Below are positions 35,726-49,083 of a stretch of DNA of 64,000 nt, piece after piece. Positions within the stretch are counted from its first letter, which is position 1, and the number at the start of each line of letters is the position of its first letter. The notes under the pieces were generated by a model, which was not told the DNA's origin, searched no databases, and saw only the letters and a program-made list of their open reading frames with translations. This DNA is from Stratiolaelaps scimitus (lineage: Eukaryota > Arthropoda > Arachnida > Mesostigmata > Laelapidae), in assembly GCA_019614645.1 (NCBI GenBank), contig JABWDB010000007.1, forward strand, positions 806,001 through 870,000. The letters are read 5' to 3'. Position numbers and translations under genes: made by a program.

Positions 35726-37934
35726 TATTACATGCGTGTCCGTGTTGTGAATGTGTAAGCATCACATTACCATAATTAGATAGATTGAGTGATTAAATTC
35801 AAATGTTCTCCGATATATGGGTACGCTCGCGGTTGTATCTGCCGGTCGATAATTAGAGGAGAGGCAACTCATTTTCGCCAACCAAAAGCAAACATTGAGT
35901 AGACATAACAGCATTTTCAGATTATCCATCCAACTACAATTACTGCTATCTCTGCCATCCCTGATCCCGTATCCAAATGACAGCTGACCACTAGATCGCA
36001 TGATTTCCCGCCTACGGTATCCATAGTTCAGTGCACAATTTCGTTTCAAACTGAATACTAAATTGTATTTGAACAAATAGGGAATTTTGCCAAAATGTGT
36101 ACATTACACCAGTGATATGGACACAGCTTATGTGGTTGGCACCGTTTTCCGCCGTCCATGCACCGATAGCCAATCAGCGATCATTTGGTTCCACACTTGT
36201 TCGTATCGTGGTCAAAAAGAGTGATATTTTACTGAATTCAAATTGGCAAAGTAATTACGGTTGCGTTCTCGTGTTTGTTGTCGTTGAAAGTAGCCTTTAA
36301 ATGCATGCATCGCCCTTCGATCACAGCCGGAGACACGGAGCCCAAACGGAGGATAATAACACAGATATGGCTATACGACTATTTTTGCTAACATGACATC
36401 TATTGTATATGAATGAGGTGATCTGATATTCGTGAAAAGTAAAATCAGCCATAAGTAATCAATTAATTGATAATTGAAATTATAATAATTGAAATTATCA
36501 ATCAGATAAAGAGTTGTTCAATCCACCGACTGACCCTCAGTCTCCCCTAAGTTGACTTAACGTGCAGAAGGTCTCCCGGACCTACCACAGCGTTCGAGGA
36601 GGTGGCTTATGATTAGTATAATAAATGAATTCGTTTCAATACGTTCAATACTTGGCGCCATTTTCAGGCTACTGTGTTACTGTCGACAGATCAATAGTAA
36701 GGCCCAGACAGATGCGAACAACGATTACTCAGAGAAATCAGCTTTTTCAATGCGCACAGTTTTATTTGTTCAATCCAACCTTTTTCTCGTGTAATAGCAA
36801 ATGACCGAGTGAACATAGGTACACGAACAGAATTGTGTTTGAATATTTAGACAAGGCAGCAGACTATGCGATTATAACTCATCATTTAGCTTGGTGCAGT
36901 TCATTCAATCTGCCAGTTGATCATTGACTTCCGCGTGCGATCGACTTAATTAACTGCGGCCGGGATAAAGCAAGCACGTTAAGTGGACACACACACACAC
37001 ATTTAACTACTGATTTATTCAGGTGTACGGTAAACTAGATCGATAGGTCGATAGCTGATAACCGACGACGGACAACAGGAGCAAGACATTTTTTTTTATT
37101 TCACGCCGTTTTAGTAGAAGCATGTCACGAATGTCAATCTCATAATGGTAATAATAATAATAACAATAATGAAAGTAGGCGGATACATTTACACGATAGT
37201 TGTAATAGAATTTTGATATATTTAATAATAGAGGCTCTCTTGCTCTGTAACAAGCGTCCAAGATCGGATCTTAATCAACGCCAACAAGATGTGCACACCA
37301 GCGGTGTATCTGTGTGGGTGTGTGACTCTGTCTGGTATGTCAGTCTCAGCTCGGGTGATTCCCTCGGATGGGCGTGATGATCTGTACCACACGCACCGAC
37401 ATAATATCAAGCGACGCCGGATCCACTTTCTCTTCCGGATAGTGTCAAAGACATCACAATGACATTTTGACACATTCGCGGCGTGGCCGCCTCGCTTCTT
37501 GTTAAACGAACCATCCTACCGGAAGACTGGCATTGGCTCCGATCGTGTGCGGAGCAAATGTGTGCGTCATCGTCACGTCAACAGCGTCAGTCGCGCACGT
37601 TATGCGGTCTACCGTGAACGAGTTGAGCGTGCTACTGAGCTTCCACTGGCTCGTCACTGGCTGCTCTTTGGTCATCAACAATTGACAACATACATTTCGC
37701 TCTTCGTCTTTCCGCCCGAAGCGACGATTGTTAAACACGGTGACATTACGATAGCGCAGAGGGACAATGATGGTAAACAACATGGATTGGGTTGTTGTAA
37801 ATGTAAACATTCACAACACACGTTATATTCTGTGCACGTGGCCACCATGCGTTCGGGCTAGATGTGGGTGCACACGTTACAACGCCGTATGGGTTCGCAT
37901 ACAATGCACGCCAGCTTATCGTAGCTTTATATAT
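35726..37934. other. non-coding stretch, no gene recognised
   Basis: Short frames only. A frame of 102 codons at 37502-37810 (-) overlaps one of 120 codons on the plus strand, and neither has a motif. Confidence 0.4.
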
Positions 37935-38172
37935 CTATTTACTTTTAATACGCCGATTCGTTTCTGCAGCGCCGTCGTCATCAGAGTCCTCAGAACTCCA
38001 AACCAAGAAGCTGCCGGCGTCCAGAGCGGTGTGAGGGCTGTTGATGCGGGTAGATTCTTTGATATGCGTGTCCCATTGCGCGCGGCCGTTCATCCACGGA
38101 TGAAATGCAACATAAGATCTCTTTGCCTTCTTCAGCAATGTGGCCATTGTGGAAACGGCCGGTCGCGAAGAC
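37935..38172 (-). CDS. possible terminal exon of a short protein
   Basis: After the acceptor CTGTCCCCAG, the minus strand reads about 79 codons with KKAKRSYVAFHPWMNGRAQW and an acidic SSEDSDDDG near the end, then a stop. The segment around S-x-x-x-x-H-x-x-x-N-G-R weakly resembles exon 2 of the secreted-protein gene at 30257-31228. A second frame through the same DNA is also open for 61 codons. No partner exon with a signal peptide was found upstream. Confidence 0.25.
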
Positions 38173-38394
38173 CTGGGGACAGGTTTCATTCTAGGTTAAT
38201 CATTTAATATATTTTTTTTTATATTTAACTAGGTTAATTGAAAGTTTAGGGGTAGATATGTGTTTATCGGCGTTTATCATACGTATGATACAGTGTAAAG
38301 CACACGTACGAAGTGGGCGCAGTGTGATTGATGTTAACGTTAATATATCAACGACGCAGAGATCTGACATCGTGATGATCGAGATCGGAGTGCT

Positions 38395-38423
38395 ACTCGA
38401 GGGAGCCGCGAGCTCCCTCGAGT
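38395..38423. repeat. perfect 12-bp hairpin
   Basis: ACTCGAGGGAGC and GCTCCCTCGAGT flank a 5-base loop, a strong self-complementary stem in otherwise AT-rich DNA. Confidence 0.85.
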
Positions 38424-39203
38424 TCCACATTTCGCAGCACAATTTGCCACTCTAAGAAATCACCGATTTCTTATTATTGTGAACTTGCATTGGATTTGCA
38501 AGAAAATCATTCGACAAGATACATCGACTAGGATTCGCGCGCTGCCCAGCGCGAAACAAGACATTTCTAAGTGGGTGCGATCTATTCATATTTCTCGTGG
38601 TCAAATTAAAAAAACAAGATATGCGGGACGCAGGAGACATTATTGTCATTCCGCTGGCCACCAGAACAGCTGTGTTTACAGAGCGAAGACCGCGTAAGAC
38701 GGATGCTTGGCTTGGCGGCAACCGGGAAGCCCGAGGGGCCACCCACAGAGAAAAAAAAAGTCATATTTAATATATGATCATAACAAGTAATACAAGACAA
38801 AGACCTCTGATTAGGATGACTCTACAGGACCATTTGATTCGAGTGTCAATATGTAAATTGCAATTGAATTCGCTGGTTAACGCTTCGCTCTGTTAGCAGC
38901 AACCGAATGACGACAATCAACACATTTGATTCTGTTCGTGATCGTGCAGCTTATTCCAAACGGAATCAACTGAATAAGTCCCCTTCGGTTTTGTTTGCCG
39001 CTGATAATTTCGACTGCGGCTTCTTTACATTTGGCCGTAGTATTCATTACATCTTGCGTCGTTGTCGGTTGGTACTAGTGTCTAAAGACAGATCCTTGTT
39101 TGCTTTTATCTCAGCTATATCATATCGATCTCAACTGCTAATTAGGTACTTATAAGTGGACTCATTGGCGTGCGAGCCGAGCGTGTGAGCCAGCACACAC
39201 GTT

Positions 39204-39234
<31 letters not shown>

Positions 39235-42128
39235 GCATAATCAATCGGGCTATTGTCCGCTGTTACGGTCGAGATCTTCACCTTCGTGAGTTCTATAAGA
39301 ATTCAGATGAACATCGCTCCCCACCGCTGCTGTTCGAAATTGATGCTAGTTTCTCATGTTAGCGAACCTCAGCGGTCGATGCCACCGATTAAAGTAAAAC
39401 GCCTGACACGAATGGCTCGAAATGTGGTACATCATCGTCAATAGTGGACTCCGTCCACGCGTTTCGAGTGACAGCTTTAACCGAACCGATGTCAATAAGC
39501 GTCAACGGAGGCGGAAAGGGGGCTATGAGATCGATCAGCTGGCGACGGCAGGTCCACCTCGCACGCAAGCCGACATCTGGAAAGTAGTGTCTGGAAATGT
39601 ATGCTATTAAACAACGGTTTGCCCAATACAACAACGATACAAGAGGCGGGGGCCGTGCCAGTGTCTCCGCCGTTCGCTCTCTCTCTCTCTCTCTCGGTTA
39701 ATACTGCCACGGTGTTATTGTAGGTTCGGATAAGCAGGTCTTCTCTTTTGTGCAGCAGCGACAGCGGTTGTTGGTCAACGATGAATCGGACGTCGAGTTG
39801 ACGCGCGCCGATTTCGTGACGCGTTTAACGACCTTTGAAATTAGATTCAGTGAATACGAAATTATTTGAATAATTTTTCCATTATATTTAGAGAATACGT
39901 GTGTACATGTATTTAGTTACAGGGGTGGGCGGGGGGGGGTGGGGGGTAGGTCATTGATGTGATAAATATACGCATATGTTAGCGGCTACTGCTGGTGTGA
40001 CTGTGTGTGTGTTCTATTACATATTTATGGATAGGGCCTCTCCTGCTGATGTTTTTTTTGGCGACTGCTGATACAAGTAACACGGCATGTTAACGAAGGC
40101 GCGTATGTCAAACGTTTGTTATTAAACAATTTAGAATTAGACACAGCGAGAGTTGCAGGCAGGTAACAGATAGGATACGTCAAAAACGCTAGTTATCCAT
40201 CATACGCTAATTACGTCATGCTTTGTAGTGCGCCGTTTCAGAAGTCGGAGAAAAGACACTATATATATATATATATTTGTTAATCATTGTATTGTAGATT
40301 TATCTATTGATCAGTTAATTAGCACCGAAGAAGCAGGAACAGTGGCACTTATTCGAGAAGTCGACTTTATAATAGAATTCAATGGAGAGGTTCAACTTCT
40401 CTTTCAAAGTAAGACCATGTTATTTATTCATATGTTAGCACATGGATGGCTTCAATTATTTGCTGCCGATCTGAGCGGTGACTCCACTGGTTGGCTCATG
40501 TGGAAGCTGTTCGCTGTGGGATGCAGTAGTTCGTTATGGATTCGATCCGTTAGTTACAGTGCAACTGACAAATTTGATTGATGTATAATAAATACATGGA
40601 TAGCTCGATCATGTAGTTCCATATGCGCATACACTGGCCATTAGCCAGTACTATTAGTGTTGATGATATGACACCAGTAGCGATGTAGATGCTTAGGTTA
40701 TTCTCGAGATTTGTAAACAGGGAAAGGACTAATTTTCGGAACAATTTGACAACATTGGAAGTAAGCGAAACTCGATTGGCAACACAAACACAAGCGACCC
40801 AGAATGAGTGACAGGAATACCGTTCTCCAGTTGTTATATAGCCTACGATATGTCATCGCATCTCAACCAGAAAAATTCGCTCATCTTTACATCACTGAGT
40901 TTCACGATTCTGCTTTTTTTCGAGGTTTGGGCCAAATCTTGGAAATGTTACCCCTGAGAATTCGGAAACATTGGCCAAAATTATATATAAGAATATTTTA
41001 AGTTGTGCGAACATATGTGTTCAAATCTAATGCACCGCCTCAATGTTGCTTGTTCTTCGTTGACTGTAGCAGGATCTTTCAGAGAGAGAATCGGCGTCTC
41101 CGAGCTTTTGAGACGAGTACACGTTATTTACATTGCTGACTATTGCCCATGTGATCGCTGGTCAAGCCATGGCCACACGCTGATCATAAACACTCACCCG
41201 CTCATCGAAGATCGACATTCGGTTTCTTGTACTTGATTTGTATATGCAACGTTTGTATGGATAAGGCCGCTTTGGGGCTGACCAGCCACTGCAAGGCAAC
41301 GTCAACACACAGCACCCGATTTGACCTCAACTGATTATCGTATGGGATAGTGTTAGTGGATGATCAGTCCAGATTTTTTGGAAGGGCCGCGTCTTGTTAT
41401 GAAAATATTCAATATTTGAAGGTATTTCTTTCAACAGTGGAGATGTCATCCGCGCGCCATCCTTGACAGAGCTAGGCAGAGACAAACAAAGACGGACTAT
41501 ATATAATATCTATTTTCATCGAAGGGCGAAATGCCGACGAGTTGGGACGTAGATTCTGCAGCGGATTCGTGTAACTACAAACGTACATGACTCATTTTAA
41601 AGGATGAGTTGCGCATAGATGAAACCAAATTGGGTGAAGCGTATGCTTAAGAGCGGCATTTTCCTCGATCGGCAGTGTTTAACTGCGTCGAAAGCAACAC
41701 GTTGAATAGAGCCAATGTCATGGTTGAACCGGAGCTGAACGGTTCGGGACGTCTTGGTAAAGAGCTCTTATTCCAGAAAATACGCTCAAATATTCTTGAA
41801 ATTATTTTCGCAGAGAGCGAGCGAAAGAGAGAGAGAGAGAGAGAGAGGGGGAAACAAATGAGTTTGACGATCGTCAGGGAATCCGTCTCCATTTTACATA
41901 TCATTTCGATACGAAAGCCTTAAGACAAAGTAAGTGCTGTACCCCATTTCAAAAGTGGTAGTAAACCATGGGCGATATTGAACTATCTGCAAGAGGTTTT
42001 AATTTAGGTCATTCTTATCTTCGTAATAATATAAGTTTGCGCTATGATGGGATATGTCCCGTTCTTTTCGAAGTTACACTTACTGAACAGGTCTCTACTA
42101 CTATGCATGGTCGAGGGGTCAACGTCGC
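38424..42128. other. non-coding stretch, no gene recognised
   Basis: Contains (TA)n at about 39207-39234, a CT tract at 39675-39696 and a G-run block at 39922-39950. Short frames show no domains. Confidence 0.4.
39922..39950 (+). other. potential G-quadruplex
   Basis: Runs of 4, 3, 9 and 6 guanines separated by one to two bases satisfy the four-run G-quadruplex pattern. The block is isolated within AT-rich sequence. Confidence 0.6.
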
Positions 42129-42139
42129 TTTATAGTAAG

Positions 42140-42290
42140 GTAAATGGTAAATGTTTATTGGTTTATTTAAGGAGCTGCAATTTTTCAATGCTTAAGCTCT
42201 CTTATATAGCATCACACAGCGGGGCTCGAACCTGCGGCCCTGGCTTCCGACAGCCAGAGACTTAGCCGTCCAGGCCACCGCGCTGTGTGT
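42140..42290 (-). mobile_element. tRNA-derived SINE, family B, best copy
   Basis: On the minus strand the head reads GTGGCCTGGACGGCTAAG (A-box region), with a B-box GGTTCGAGCCC. A short body rich in TTTAAATAAACC follows. Flanking direct repeats TTTATAGTAAG (42129-42139) and TTTACAGTAAG (42291-42301) differ by one base and mark the target-site duplication. The head differs from family A, so this is a separate SINE lineage. Confidence 0.78.
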
Positions 42291-42301
42291 TTTACAGTAA
42301 G

Positions 42302-42987
42302 CAGAACAATACGTTCATAGTTGGAGCAGATGTTGCCAAGTTTAAGTCTAATTATTTCTCTATTGTGAACCGATTTTTTCCCAATTTTTTGAACTTGTGA
42401 ACGGGACGGCGGGGCGGCTTTCGCACCTGTTTCAAGGGATCTCTTTTTCTTTTAGCTTCCAAGTGCATTGAAGATCTATTGCTAAGGCGGAAGGTGTCAT
42501 CGAACCCTTACTGAGTGTGGGACTCGACTCCGGATGGATGGTTGTCTGAGAGACGCCAACGTCGTCAATAGGATGGAAACAAGCAACATCCCGAATAAAG
42601 ATCTTTGATCAATCTCTCTCAGTGATGTCACATTGCGCCAATCGACGATGCCACACTTCCTCTACGCCAAAAGATACAGCGTTGTTAACGCCACACCTTC
42701 CTTTTTTGTCATGCCACATAAAAAGATCGTTGCCATCCTTCAGACAGGCATTTCAAATCGGTACAACACCAACTAGCTCACATCAAATCGCCACCACCTA
42801 TCTATCGGCGTATCATAGATTTATCTTGTTTATTAATACGGCTAGCGGCGCGAGTGCATCCTGTTAAACAGATGCGAACCGATTTGACCTCATACAAATG
42901 CACCATAATGCCAGGACAATAAAAAAATGTCGATGTGAAAGCGACGATATTCGTACACGTGCATATACTATATATATAAATATATAT

Positions 42988-43070
<83 letters not shown>

Positions 43071-46000
43071 CCAAATAATAGATATTTGCAATACATGGAC
43101 ACCGTAGCGGTCGAATTCAGAGGCGTACCGTCTATTCATCTTTTCTTAGTGCATACATAGATACATACATGCATTTAGCGAATTCGACATAGAATGCCAA
43201 ATAAAAATTTTACGATCTGTTGCGAATCGCAGATCGAAAAAGACAGAGTGAGAGAGAGAGAGAGAGGTAGAGGAATAGTGAGAAATAGCGAGAAGCACGC
43301 GAGTAGACAGATATATCTCTATGGCAATGCCGTACGATGCAATGATCTCGCCCGCCGGCATGTCCAATGTTATAATTACGATAGCGGTAACGGAGCAACA
43401 ATGAGTGGAGCCGTCGCGGCGTGACCTGCCCCGCGCAGCCATGAAGGGTTGACCGAGGGTGGACACCACGCAGCTGTGATACGCCGCCGCCGCCGACAAA
43501 AGTATCGTTTCCGAGAGATGACCCGACCCGAAATGGTCGAGTAAAAGTGGCCGATGACAAACGACTGACTTGTTTCAGTTGTTCTGGCCTGATATTTCAC
43601 GGGAAAGATGTCGTTACATGCTGTCGGCGTTACCGCTATCGTGCGTACAACACATCGTATTACGACGCCACAGAGCAGGAACATCATTGTCAGGCGAGCA
43701 TGTTCGACGTCTTCACAAGCGTCGACGGCGGCGGCGGCAGGGACAGCAGCAGCAGCTGCTGCTGGTGCTGCTAGAGCAGCGTTCGCGGCGATGGCTCACC
43801 ACGCTGTTTTCCCGGACGAGTAGCTGTACATGCAGTTGTATATATATATATATTATAGTTCAGTTTGGCAGCGAGCTAGCTGACGGCGACATGTCGTCTC
43901 TTCATCGGCGCGCGATGGATGAAGATAAATTCAGCAGGCCAAATCGGCAGACCTGTCGTTCGTTCTCGCCGCCGTACGACGATCAAACAGGCTACAGAAG
44001 GAGTCACACGGGACAATCACCGCTGACCGAGGTCAGCATAATCGCCTGCTTGAGCGCTGTTGACTGAACTAGGATAAATGTCATCGCGGGGGATTAAATG
44101 CCCGCTCATTGGTGTGGTCATCCTTAAGCTTTTGCGCTGTGTGGTGCTCGCTGTAATTTTAATTAGTTAAATATGATTTAGAATAGTTCTATAATAATTA
44201 TCATTTTAACGCGAACGCTAGCTGCTCCATGGATAGAAGATATGGATATTATTGAATGTGGTTAGAAAAAGAAGTGGTCGCCTGCGGGCATGGTGTGGTC
44301 GGTAAGGGAGGCAATAATTAAAAAGGGAGTTCTGTGGAGTCGGAGGTCCAAATCTGAGTGGAGCCATATTTACTTTTATGGGCAGTATCTCCTCAATATG
44401 ATATTTGTTAAGTAGTTGCGGAAGCTAATCTGGTCTGCGGAACAGTTGCCATTGTGCAGAAACGAAGGCGCCGTACACGTCCTGTATGCGTCATGTATAC
44501 TGCATGTTTACATACACGGGGCTTTCTACAGACACCCCCTATTGACAGACACCCTGCGAGAGTCTTCAATATAGCTCGGGCTTCCAGCCGGTATGTGCGC
44601 TGGACGAAAGTCGAAAGAACAAGAACACTTTGTACGCAAATCGTCGAGTTTAATCCATTCAATGGGCCATCGGATCCTATGAAAGTTGAAACAATAAACG
44701 ACAACACTCACCTCGCGCAAACGCGTCCAGCCGCGAACGCGTTTTGACACGTTTCAACGTCAGCTGTGAGACTTGTTTCGACGTATATATACGTATATAA
44801 ATAGATCGTATTGATAGCTTTTAATCATGCGAATGTGCAGTATCCATCGACCCTTTGAGTGATCGTGTCCGAACCTTTCACTGCCGTCCGCCTTTCGACA
44901 GCACACAAAAACGAAATCGAATTTGTTCACCGTTCAGTAATCATCGGCAATATCAAGGAAATCAGTTCATAGTATTATGCAATCGTGTCCGTTACGCTCA
45001 GCGGTTGATTGGAGCGCGTGTCCGACCGACACCATAGCGTAAGCGGTGAATTAGCATATTGCCCACCGCAATACGCTGGCCATCGTCTTTGCATGGATAG
45101 TTAATATGGGGTGAAGCCGATTGAACATCATCGCGGTGATTCCACACATTTGGCGGCGATCTTCGGCGGCCATTTAGTTAATGAGGTCAAGTACAACTAA
45201 TAACGGCACGTAATGGCATTTGCATTTACGTTGACCACCATCGTCATGTGATCCTGTCAAGTAACGACGACTCTTAATCGGTTAGTATAGTTAATTTCCA
45301 ATGGGATATTGTAAATAGGTAATTAGACAACTTATTACACTTAGTATGAAACTGGGGAAATTCACGAGGTAAAGGCAGAAGGGGAAGAACAGGATGGCGA
45401 ATGCCGATTTCCAATTTCATATCCTTCGTAGAATTTGCTAAAACAAAGCCATGGACACTGACATGAATATGAAAGTCACTATAATAGACACTCTACTCTA
45501 TGAGAAGCTCCTGGGTGTAGATCGTTGAACCGTGGTCACAACTCTGAAAATGATTGTCGCCTGTACAAAATATGACGATTCCTATATATATATATATATA
45601 TATATATAGATACGCCTGAATTCGTGGCAAATCAAGCACATGCGTCTCGTTCTCTGTCAGCATTATGCAACAGACAGGCATAAGACATACGACAATGGAA
45701 ATTCATATGAGGTAACTCATACCTGAGTATGATGACTTTCATTATTGCTTGTCTAGGTCATCGTAACTCAATATCATCTATGGCTAGCATGCTACGCTTA
45801 TCTGTCAATTGCAACCGCCGGAGCTCTCTCTCTCTCTCTCGCTCCCTTTGATTCAGGATGATATCGGCGACAAACGATATTTTGCTGCGGTCATCATTAA
45901 CAGACGTTCGCAGCGATCTAGCCTCACCAGGACAGTTTGGCGCCATTCGACCGGGTGCGGCCACCCAATGGCCAGCTTGTGGGAGCATTGAATCGTTACG

Positions 46001-47835
46001 GCATTGTCATTCGTTGCTGGGGCGAACAGCATCGTGAAACACCGGCGCCACATCGCCACCACACAGGTTGTAACTGCGTTGGAGCTCGGCAACATCGATC
46101 ACTATTCATGTATCGCGAGTGTTTCCAGATGAGTGGCGACGATTACTGGAATAACTCAATGATAACATGATCTATTGTGTGAGCTAACGGCGATATCTTT
46201 TTATTGATAGTATTGTATGACATATATATATATATATATGACATATATATATATATATATATATGTCTTTCATGGTAGATGTGTACCTGAGCTGAGCTAA
46301 CCGTGTGGGTATATTTATTATATATAGAATTTTAACTACTTCCATTAAATTTCAGTTGCTGGAATTAACACTTAACATTACAAAGATGTTGTGCCGTCGC
46401 TTTAGGCGATTTACCGTAAATAATCTCTGTGTGTAGACTGTGCGCGGCTGAACAAACACATACATATCGATATATAATTACAGCATGTTTGTATTTGTGG
46501 ATGTTCGAGCTGACTATGACCATTATTATTGGTGTCAGAGGGACAGTGCCTTTACTGGTAGGTTTCATTAGGATGGACCTGATTAACAATCTTGCTTGGT
46601 GCTTTCGCTAATCGCAAGATTGTCTTCTTATTTCCCTCTTGCTGGCTGCAACTCATGTCTCGCGTCACGAATGTCAAATCGCTGTTGACAAGCATCGCCC
46701 CCGGTGGTCGAACCGTCCAATATTCTCACAGTTCCTTAATGTTAACCTCGATTTCGCTCTGTCCAAATTCAATCCGACGAATCTACCACTGTACGCCATC
46801 GTTTCCGGCAGCACTCGCCGCTTTGGCGTTGGGCATTCGAATGATGATGCTTCTTATAAACCACTTCGAAGATTGTGGCCGCCAACTCCTCACTGCCTCC
46901 AGGAGTAAAGCTTGCTCCTGTGCGGCTGCGGTTCCACGATATCGCCGTTCCAATCATGTAAGACGAGACTCCCAGTTCTCAGCGACTGCGGCTACGCAAC
47001 AGTGTCCAGCGCGTAGCCAAAGCTATCTCCTCCTCGCGGTGTCACTATAGATGACAGCACAACGTCGTCGATAGGCGTTGGCAGAAATAGCAGAAATAGA
47101 AGCTGTGACTTTGGCCATTATAAGCAAGCAACGTAATAATGGACAAACAGGCGAAACAGCAAAACGGCCCTGACACAGCGTCAGCAACAACCAGCTACCG
47201 AAGCAGCATCGAAAACGATGGCCATAACGACCCAAAAGACAAATGATCGTCAGGCAATGAGCAGTTCATGGGAGAAATCTCCGGGCGGCGGCGGCGGCGG
47301 TGGCGGACCACACAGTGGAAGTCACACATAGTCACCGGGTACGGCACATATGGGCACAGCCGGTCCATAACGTTACTGTTGATAAAGGAACAGACGATGG
47401 GATTCAAGGGACGAAATCGAGGCTACATAGAATGCTTTTCAGTTTCAGTCGCTTACGAGGAGCGACCATCGAAGGCGTCCGTCAGGAAAGCGTGAATAGA
47501 GCGGAAACGCCGGCGTGTTCAGGCTCATCTGGGTCACCGTGTGGAAACTCACTCGTCATTACGGAGGGAATTGTCGGCCGGTGATTTAGTCGTCATGCGA
47601 TGAGTGACCCAGCCAACGAGTTAGACGCAACCGCCGTTATAACGCAACGAGAGCCAGAAGGAGATGGGACTCAGTCGACGCCGATCCCGGGCACCCGCCC
47701 CATGGCGAGCGTGTAACCAGTGATCAAGTTTGACTAGTGTACGATAGACTCGAGCAACTCGCCTTGCGTGTTGAAGTGAGAGAGAGAGACTATTTGGAGG
47801 AAGTTATGTTTTGAGTTAGGGGAAGCCTAACTCAC
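42302..47835. other. non-coding stretch with microsatellites and GC-rich triplet blocks
   Basis: Contains (TA)n at 42968-43066, GA tracts at 43249-43266, an Ala/Ser/Gln-type triplet block at 43715-43790 and CGG triplets at 47281-47305. Frames of up to 165 codons (43570-44067) are compositionally biased. A donor-like GCGCGAG/GTGAGT on the minus strand near 44709 might end an untranslated exon. No gene assigned. Confidence 0.35.
42968..43066. repeat. longest (TA)n/(TATAAA) microsatellite of the window
   Basis: About 99 bases of almost pure alternating A/T with a few interruptions at its start. Confidence 0.95.
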
Positions 47836-47966
47836 CGATTTCACGGTTGACTAAGGCCTCGTTTGCCGGGTGGTGACCCAGCAAATCCTTGGTAACCTTG
47901 CGTGCTCCTGCCATCCGTTGAGTGCAGATAATAATGAGTTTCTTTGTCACGCTCTCGATAAAAAGG
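47836..47966 (-). CDS. candidate internal exon, product unknown
   Basis: The minus strand has a good acceptor (CTCGTCTTCAG) and a strong donor (GTGAGT) framing 131 bases. The open frame contains VTKKLIIICTQRMAGARKVT and DLLGHHPANEALVNREI, entering in phase 2 and leaving in phase 1. The composition is protein-like, but a second frame through the same bases is also open until just before the donor, and no neighbouring exons were found. Confidence 0.3.
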
Positions 47967-49047
47967 CTGAAGACGAGGCCAAATGCATTATAATGAATAC
48001 AAACGTATACGAATGTGATGTGCATACACATATATGCGTGTTACGGTAGGAGCGTAAATTTATGAAATGAAAACATGTAAAGGTTCGACTTTGCAAAAAT
48101 CGAACTGGTGCAGAGATCTCCTGTGAAATGTCCTCATAAACATTTTGTCCGTCATGCAATATATACAAAAAAAAAGCAAAATAGCAACAGCTTAAATCTA
48201 TGTGCGTATATCATAATGTCGACAATAACTAGTGACGCAGGACGGGCACGCAGTATGCCAGATCGAGGTCATCGGTAATTCATTCGTTAGCTCGCAATGC
48301 TTACGATCTGCATAGAAACGTGAAGCGTAGTGAAGTCGGATCCTCATTTCATATTGGTCCCTAAGCAATTGAGACTTTACATTTTGCTCAATAGCAATAT
48401 ATCATACAATAGATCGGGGATTGATGTCTACGTTGATGTTTCAATGTGTCACCTCAAAGTACCCTGTCCAATATCTCTCTTTTTTACGCGCACAGTGTAT
48501 GCGACTTGAATTAATAGTAATCAGAGTGGTGGCAGACCACTCGCTGGTAGATGACCGTCACTGCAATCATTTGCATGCGGGACCGTTTCGTCTTCGATTT
48601 GAGATCCCCACCGTAAGTGATGAGTATCTTGCTATACGTTGTGTCAATCAAGCAAATCTTCTTTTTTTTTTTGTCTTGGTGATCCACTATTTTAAACAAT
48701 TGACTACAACGACTGCTGTAACGAAAAATTGGTTTTGTCAAAAATCGTTCAGCATCGGCTCTGTTCGTACCTGAGTGATGTTGCATGTTTGTCAAGAAAT
48801 TCGAATTTTGTTTGATACGATCCTGTGATGACAATCTTCGACATGACAGGTTGACATATGACGATATTACTTGAACGTTCGTCAGGTAGTCATATATTCG
48901 AAATGGCCCAACCAAGCCACGGGATTGACCTTTACCGAGGGGATGGGTGCTAAGAGGTTTTAGTCGTTGCAAAAAGATAGGAAAAAATAATTTACATAGT
49001 GTTAGTTCATATTGAGATCTAATGCATACAATTCGTAGCGATCAAGT

Positions 49048-49083
<36 letters not shown>

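Noticed and set aside
38452..38742. Overlapping open frames on both strands near a TTTACAG
   Set aside because: Several frames are equally open, none with a recognisable motif.
42214..42290. A second tRNA gene on the minus strand
   Set aside because: The tRNA-like part is the head of a SINE with its own body and target-site duplication, and it recurs at 26.9 kb.
43570..44067. 165-codon frame with Ala/Gln/Arg runs
   Set aside because: Created by triplet repeats; three overlapping frames are open over the same DNA.
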